DNA from: Bradyrhizobium sp. S69
Lineage (GTDB): Bacteria; Pseudomonadota; Alphaproteobacteria; Rhizobiales; Xanthobacteraceae
Direction: 5' to 3'
DNA length: 64,000 bases
NCBI RefSeq assembly: GCF_009766005.1
Contig: NZ_LMUK01000060.1
Location: forward strand, 565,011-629,010
Below the pieces are notes generated by a model. That model had not been told where the DNA came from. It saw only the letters and a list, made by a program, of their open reading frames with translations, and ran no database searches. The position numbers were made by a program, and so were the translations under genes. Below, one piece after another: positions 59,826 through 64,000 of this stretch. The first letter of the stretch is position 1, and every line of letters begins with the position of its first letter.

Positions 59826-62450
59826 GTGACCCAGTCCGCCCGCGCAGCCGCTTTGCGATCGACGGCGTTGTCGATGAGCCTGTCGCTGGCCTTGTCGGTC
59901 AGCGTGGCAACCGGCCTGGCACTGACCAGCGGATTACCGGCATACGCTCAAACGTCGACCCAGCCCGACGCCGCCAAGCCGGATGCGTCGAAGTCGGATA
60001 AATCGAAGTCCGATAAATCCAAGTCGGATACTTTCAAGTCGGATACTTCCAAATCCAAACCGTCCAAATCCGAGGCTTCCAAATCCGAGGCTTCCAAGTC
60101 AGATACCTCCAAATCCAAGGCGGCCAAATCTGAAGCCTCAAAGTCTGAAGCCGCGAAATCTGAATCTGCCAAATCCAAAGCCGCCAAACCGGAAGCCGGC
60201 AAGTCAGCGGCCAAATCTGAAACTGGCAAATCTGAAACGACGAAGCATAAGACGGCCAAGACCGACGCCAAGCCCAAGGCTTCCAAGCTAGAGGCTTCCA
60301 AGTCAGAGGCTACCAAATTAGAGGCCGGCAAGTTAGAGGTTCCCAGGCCGAAGACGGGGCCGGCCGGCCATGACGCCGGTTCCACGGGCAAAGCGAGCGA
60401 GGCCAAGACCGAGGCCAAGAGCTCTGCGAAAAATGTCGGCTCCCGCGCGCCGCCCGGGATCGAGGCCGCGACCCGCCAGCACGCAACGCTGCCGCCGGCG
60501 CGCAAGCCGACGATCCCGGCCGCGATGGCCGCGACGTCGTCGACCTCGCAAGCCGACACCGAGGCGCTGGCAAATGTCGTCGAGCTGGTGGGCAAACATC
60601 GGCCCGACGATGCGACCCAGTCCGAAGCCACGATATCGGACCCGGTTGCAAAGAAGCTCGCGGAGTGGATCGTGCTGCGCAGCGACAACAATAATGCGTC
60701 GGTCGAGCGCTACGCCACCTTCATCGCCGCCAACCCAAGCTGGCCTTCGCAGTCGTTCCTGCGCCGGCGCCTGGAGGCGGCGCTGTGGGACGACCATCGC
60801 GACGACGCCACCGTGTGGTCGTGGTTCGCAAACGAGTCACCGGTGTCGGCCAAAGGCAAGTTCGCGCTGGCACGCGTGATGATCGGCCGCGGCGAACGAG
60901 CCAATGCCGAGCGCCTGGTACGCGACGCCTGGCGAAACGATTCGATGTCCGAGGACACCGAGAACACCGCGCTCGATCTGTTCGGTGCGCTGCTGACGCC
61001 GGGCGATCAAAAGGCGCGGATGGATCTGATGCTGTACGGCACGGATCAGGAGGCCGCGGCGCTGCGCGCGGCGAAGCGGCTCGGCAGCGGCGAAGTCGCC
61101 CTCGCCAAGGCGCGGATCGCCTCCAATCATAAATCCTCCAACACCAGGGCGCTGCTCGAGGAAGTGCCGCACGAATTGCGCGGCGACGCCGGTTACCTCT
61201 TCAGCAAGATCCAGTTGCTCCGCCGCGAGGAGAAATTCGCGGAGGCCGCCGAGCTGATGATGAGCGCGCCCAGGGATCCGGGCCGGCTCTACAATGTCGA
61301 TGAATGGTGGATCGAGCGCCGCCTGCTGGCGCGCAAGATGCTCGACGTCAACGAGATCCGCACCGCCTATCTGATCGCGCGCGACGCGGCACTTCCCGCG
61401 CGCGACATCTACAAGACCGAGCAGGAGTTCACCGCGGGCTGGATTGCGCTGCGCTTCCTGAACGATCCGGCGACGGCCACGCAGCATTTTGCGCGCATCG
61501 GCGTCGGCAGCGTCAACCCGACCGCGCTGGCGCGGGCCGGCTATTGGCAAGGCCGGGCTGCCGAAGCCGCCGGCCGCTCCCAGGAGGCGCGCGCGGCCTA
61601 CGCGGCGGCGGCGGAACAATCGACCAGCTATTATGGTCAGTTGGCGCGTGCGAAGCTCGGCCTGCCGCAGATCGAACTGAATGGCGTGCCGGCCGCACGC
61701 GGCCGTGGCATCGAGCGGCTTGAAGTCGTTCGCGCGGTGCAATTGCTGTATGCGCTCGACGAGCGCGAGCTCGCGATCCCGATCCTGGGCGATATGGGTG
61801 ACAATGGCGATCCCGATGCGCTGGTGGGCCTTGGCGAACTGGCGGCGCGCAACGGCGATGCGCGCGGCATGCTGCTGCTCGGCAAGGCCGCGCTCAATCG
61901 CGGGCTGCCGTTTGATTTCTACGCCTACCCCGTCAATGGCATCCCGCCGTTCAGATCGATCGGACCCGACGTCGAGCAGAGCGTGATCTTTGCGATCGCG
62001 CGGCAGGAAAGCGCCTTCAACCCCGCCGTGGTGTCGCCGGCGCAAGCCTACGGACTGATGCAGGTCACGCCGGACGCAGGCCGCTATGTCTGCAAGAAAT
62101 ACGGCGCCAATTTCGATCTCGGCCGGATGAAGAGCGATCCGGTCTATAATGCCGCGCTCGGTGCCGCTGAACTCGGCGGCCTGCTCGAGGATTATCGCGG
62201 CTCCTACATCATGACCTTCGCGGCCTACAATGCCGGGCGCGGCAGCGTCAAAAAATGGATCGATCGCTACGGCGATCCGCGCGACCCCAAGGTCGATGCG
62301 GTCGATTGGGTCGAACAGATTCCGTTCTCCGAGACCCGCAATTACGTGCAGCGGATCATGGAGAACCTGCAGGTCTATCGCGCCCGCTTCGGCGGCGGAA
62401 CGCGGCTTCAGATCGAAGCCGACCTGCACCGCGGCGCCAACGTCGAATAG
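59826..62450 (+). CDS. Periplasmic lytic transglycosylase with a long Lys/Ser repeat
   Basis: An 874-residue soluble lytic transglycosylase. The GTG start at 59826 follows GAAGGA; a signal peptide (SLALSVSVATGLALTSGLPAYA) follows. Residues about 45-190 are a low-complexity Lys/Ser/Ala/Glu tract of KSD, KSE and SKSK triplets. The Slt-like superhelix follows (about 240-680), then the catalytic domain with Glu in IARQESAFNPAVVSPAQAYGLMQVTPDAG and AAYNAGRGSVKKW. It cleaves glycan strands of peptidoglycan. Divergent from dapA. Confidence 0.95.
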   Translation: MTQSARAAALRSTALSMSLSLALSVSVATGLALTSGLPAYAQTSTQPDAAKPDASKSDKSKSDKSKSDTFKSDTSKSKPSKSEASKSEASKSDTSKSKAAKSEASKSEAAKSESAKSKAAKPEAGKSAAKSETGKSETTKHKTAKTDAKPKASKLEASKSEATKLEAGKLEVPRPKTGPAGHDAGSTGKASEAKTEAKSSAKNVGSRAPPGIEAATRQHATLPPARKPTIPAAMAATSSTSQADTEALANVVELVGKHRPDDATQSEATISDPVAKKLAEWIVLRSDNNNASVERYATFIAANPSWPSQSFLRRRLEAALWDDHRDDATVWSWFANESPVSAKGKFALARVMIGRGERANAERLVRDAWRNDSMSEDTENTALDLFGALLTPGDQKARMDLMLYGTDQEAAALRAAKRLGSGEVALAKARIASNHKSSNTRALLEEVPHELRGDAGYLFSKIQLLRREEKFAEAAELMMSAPRDPGRLYNVDEWWIERRLLARKMLDVNEIRTAYLIARDAALPARDIYKTEQEFTAGWIALRFLNDPATATQHFARIGVGSVNPTALARAGYWQGRAAEAAGRSQEARAAYAAAAEQSTSYYGQLARAKLGLPQIELNGVPAARGRGIERLEVVRAVQLLYALDERELAIPILGDMGDNGDPDALVGLGELAARNGDARGMLLLGKAALNRGLPFDFYAYPVNGIPPFRSIGPDVEQSVIFAIARQESAFNPAVVSPAQAYGLMQVTPDAGRYVCKKYGANFDLGRMKSDPVYNAALGAAELGGLLEDYRGSYIMTFAAYNAGRGSVKKWIDRYGDPRDPKVDAVDWVEQIPFSETRNYVQRIMENLQVYRARFGGGTRLQIEADLHRGANVE
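59960..60375. repeat. Degenerate tandem repeat encoding the Lys/Ser-rich tract
   Basis: About 400 bases built from variants of TCCAAATCC and TCCAAGTCGGAT. Units are 9-15 bases and in frame, so the tract can expand without frameshift. Confidence 0.85.
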
Positions 62451-62624
62451 GACCGCAGGTTTCGTCGGCCGCTGGACGTGACCGTGGGCAGCCGGCTCGT
62501 GGATTTTTTGCCACGGGCTCCTGAACCGTCGGACCTGCCGCTTGATGCCGATCAATCGTTTTAAAAACCACGCGCCATGGACCACGTCGTCCAAAACGCC
62601 CCTGCTCCGGCATCATGTCGACAA

Positions 62625-62655
62625 AGAAAAACCCCCGGCAGTTTCCTGCCGAGGG
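62625..62655 (-). terminator. Intrinsic terminator of the porin gene
   Basis: On the minus strand CCCTCGGCAG pairs with CTGCCGGGGG around GAAA and is followed by TTTTTCTTT. It lies 42 bases downstream of the porin stop. Confidence 0.85.
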
Positions 62656-62696
62656 TCTATTCTCAAACCGTTTTCGTTCTTGTGGAACGAACCCGA

Positions 62697-64000
62697 TCAG
62701 AAGTTACGCTGAGCGCGGAATTCGACCGAAACCGTGCCCTTGTCGCCGAAGATATAGGGCGAAGCTGCGGTTCCCGATGCGATTGGGAAAGCGCCGCTCG
62801 CAGTACCGATCGCGCCACCCGACATGTCGGTGTGGAGATAGGCGTACAGCACTTCCGAGCTGAACGTCAGGTTCTTGACCGGAGTCCAACGGGTCGTGAG
62901 ACCGATTTCGGACATCGTGAAGCCGGGATTGCAGGTCGAACCGGGGGTCAAGGTCGTGCCGGAGGCAACGTAGCTTGCGCACCAGATCGCCTTGGACGTG
63001 TTGTTGTAGCTCAACTGCGACGCACCACCGAACAAGCTGGACGACCACTCGGGGCTCCAGTTGTGGTTGAATGCGCCACGGATGCCCAGACCCTGGGTCA
63101 GCTGCACCTGCGTGCCGCCTGCTCCGCTGTTACCCGGACCGCCCGAGTAGACACCGTCGGTGATTGCACCGATGGCAAGTTTACCCGCGCTGCCGGTCGG
63201 TCCATCACCAAACAGGTAGAAGGAGCCGCCCAACGGGGCCGAGGTTCCCAACACGTACTTCGACGCACCGAGCGACCAGCTGCCTTCGATCTTGAAGTCG
63301 TCGCCAGCACCCGTCGGCAGGTTCTTGATCTGCAAGGCAACGTTGACCGCGCCGCCAACCTTCGAGTCCGGATGGCCGAGGTTTTGGGCACCGGTCTGGG
63401 CCTGGCCGCCAATGAAGTTGCCGCTGGTGAGCGTATTGGCCGTGGTCCAATAGCCCGGATCGACGTCGTGCAGAGCGCCCGACACCTGGAAGACACCCCA
63501 GGCCTGGTCGATCCTGACGTTACCCACGAGGTCCGGCAACTGCGCGCCGCCGTAAGACGTGCCCAGAGCGGTACAGTTCGAGCTGGCAGCGCCATACATC
63601 GCAAGGGCGCAGGAAGCCGTGTTGGCCGTGCTCGGGACGAGCGAGGTGCCGGTGTTGTTCGCTGAACCGGCGACTGCCGCGTTGACGATCTGGGTACGGT
63701 TGTAATCGCTGGCGCTGCTGTCGTCGATGCCGATCGAGGCCGACACACCGTTGCCGAACTGGGCGGTGTACTGGACGTTGTTGATGCCGGTGATGGTGTC
63801 GTAACCGCCGACCAGATACGAAGTGTTGTTGCCCGGGAAGCCCTGCCACGGCGTGACGTAGGCCGAAGCCGACTTACCGAAGGTGAAGCCCGCGAACTGG
63901 ATGAACGCGTATTCGACACCGAGACCGCCGTTGCCGGCATAGTTGTTGACGGTACCGCCGGTCAGGACGGAGCCCGTGGTGTTGCTCGAGTTCGACATCG
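62697..64000 (-). CDS. Alphaproteobacterial porin (partial, N-terminus beyond window)
   Basis: The C-terminal 430 residues of a general porin of the Rhizobiales porin_2 type. It is rich in amphipathic beta strands (VQYTAQFGNGVSASIGIDD, VNVALQIKNLPTG, EVLYAYLHTDMSGG) and ends KGTVSVEFRAQRNF, with the Phe terminus read by the BAM complex. The NVRIDQAWGVFQVSGALHDV segment is a family marker. It forms an outer-membrane diffusion channel. The first codons, including the signal peptide, lie past 64000. Confidence 0.93.
   Translation of the reverse strand, partial: MSNSSNTTGSVLTGGTVNNYAGNGGLGVEYAFIQFAGFTFGKSASAYVTPWQGFPGNNTSYLVGGYDTITGINNVQYTAQFGNGVSASIGIDDSSASDYNRTQIVNAAVAGSANNTGTSLVPSTANTASCALAMYGAASSNCTALGTSYGGAQLPDLVGNVRIDQAWGVFQVSGALHDVDPGYWTTANTLTSGNFIGGQAQTGAQNLGHPDSKVGGAVNVALQIKNLPTGAGDDFKIEGSWSLGASKYVLGTSAPLGGSFYLFGDGPTGSAGKLAIGAITDGVYSGGPGNSGAGGTQVQLTQGLGIRGAFNHNWSPEWSSSLFGGASQLSYNNTSKAIWCASYVASGTTLTPGSTCNPGFTMSEIGLTTRWTPVKNLTFSSEVLYAYLHTDMSGGAIGTASGAFPIASGTAASPYIFGDKGTVSVEFRAQRNF

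Noticed and set aside
60837..62594. A 585-codon minus-strand frame opposite the lytic transglycosylase
   Set aside because: It mirrors the transglycosylase gene codon by codon and has no recognisable domain.

Overview
The window is a contiguous piece of a GC-rich alphaproteobacterial chromosome, most probably Bradyrhizobium or a close relative in the Bradyrhizobiaceae (inferred from protein sequences, gene order and dispersed palindromic repeats; no database search was possible). Most of it is core housekeeping DNA. Genes are dense and mostly on the minus strand, with several overlapping start/stop pairs. No complete insertion sequence, CRISPR array, prophage or rRNA operon is visible.

Layout. 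1-3,060: end of a GcrA-like regulator, a short-chain dehydrogenase, two small secreted proteins and an EthD-like protein. 3,147-5,132: a small island of about 1.9 kb in a tRNA-Pro(GGG) gene. It is flanked by a perfect 45-bp repeat of the tRNA 3' half and carries a HEPN-domain gene, an overlapping partner and an orphan gene, but no integrase. 5,300-10,670: merR-type regulator, ihfA, fabH-plsX, a DUF177 protein and a cytochrome bc1 chaperone gene divergent from bamE. 10,840-20,334: small genes, a proton-pumping pyrophosphatase, then thiL-nusB-ribH-coq7-like-ribE-ribD-nrdR and glyA. 20,530-29,088: GST, small conserved proteins, an LdtR-type MarR regulator with DUF6163 protein, hemB, an RDD protein, the N-end-rule transferase bpt, and mntH behind a Mur/Fur-like box.

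29,178-32,756: divergent from mntH is a three-gene membrane-stress operon: a PspA/IM30 protein, a YqiJ-type membrane protein and a YqiK-type flotillin. The pspA reading frame is preceded, in frame and without a stop, by about 155 residues that look like the N-terminal half of a TnpB/OrfB transposon protein without its RuvC nuclease. This is the most unusual object in the window.

32,757-44,176: a structured repeat-rich gap, two MFS transporters, a class III adenylate cyclase, a group of hypothetical genes, a cation-diffusion-facilitator exporter and parC. 44,177-54,217: recO, a desaturase with a TetR regulator, then the conserved cluster that reads, in transcription order, rpoZ, rsh (relA/spoT), pdxJ, acpS, lepB, rnc, era. 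54,585-62,450: a NYN-domain protein overlapping a family-5 uracil-DNA glycosylase, a PLP enzyme, a peroxiredoxin, dapA-mscL-smpB and a lytic transglycosylase with a long Lys/Ser repeat. The window ends inside a porin gene.

Themes: envelope maintenance (BamE, PspA/flotillin, transglycosylase, porin, MscL), cofactor synthesis (riboflavin, thiamine, haem, PLP, quinone) and growth-rate control (Rsh, NrdR, NusB, RpoZ). Start codons were chosen from ribosome binding sites, overlaps with upstream genes and recalled family lengths.
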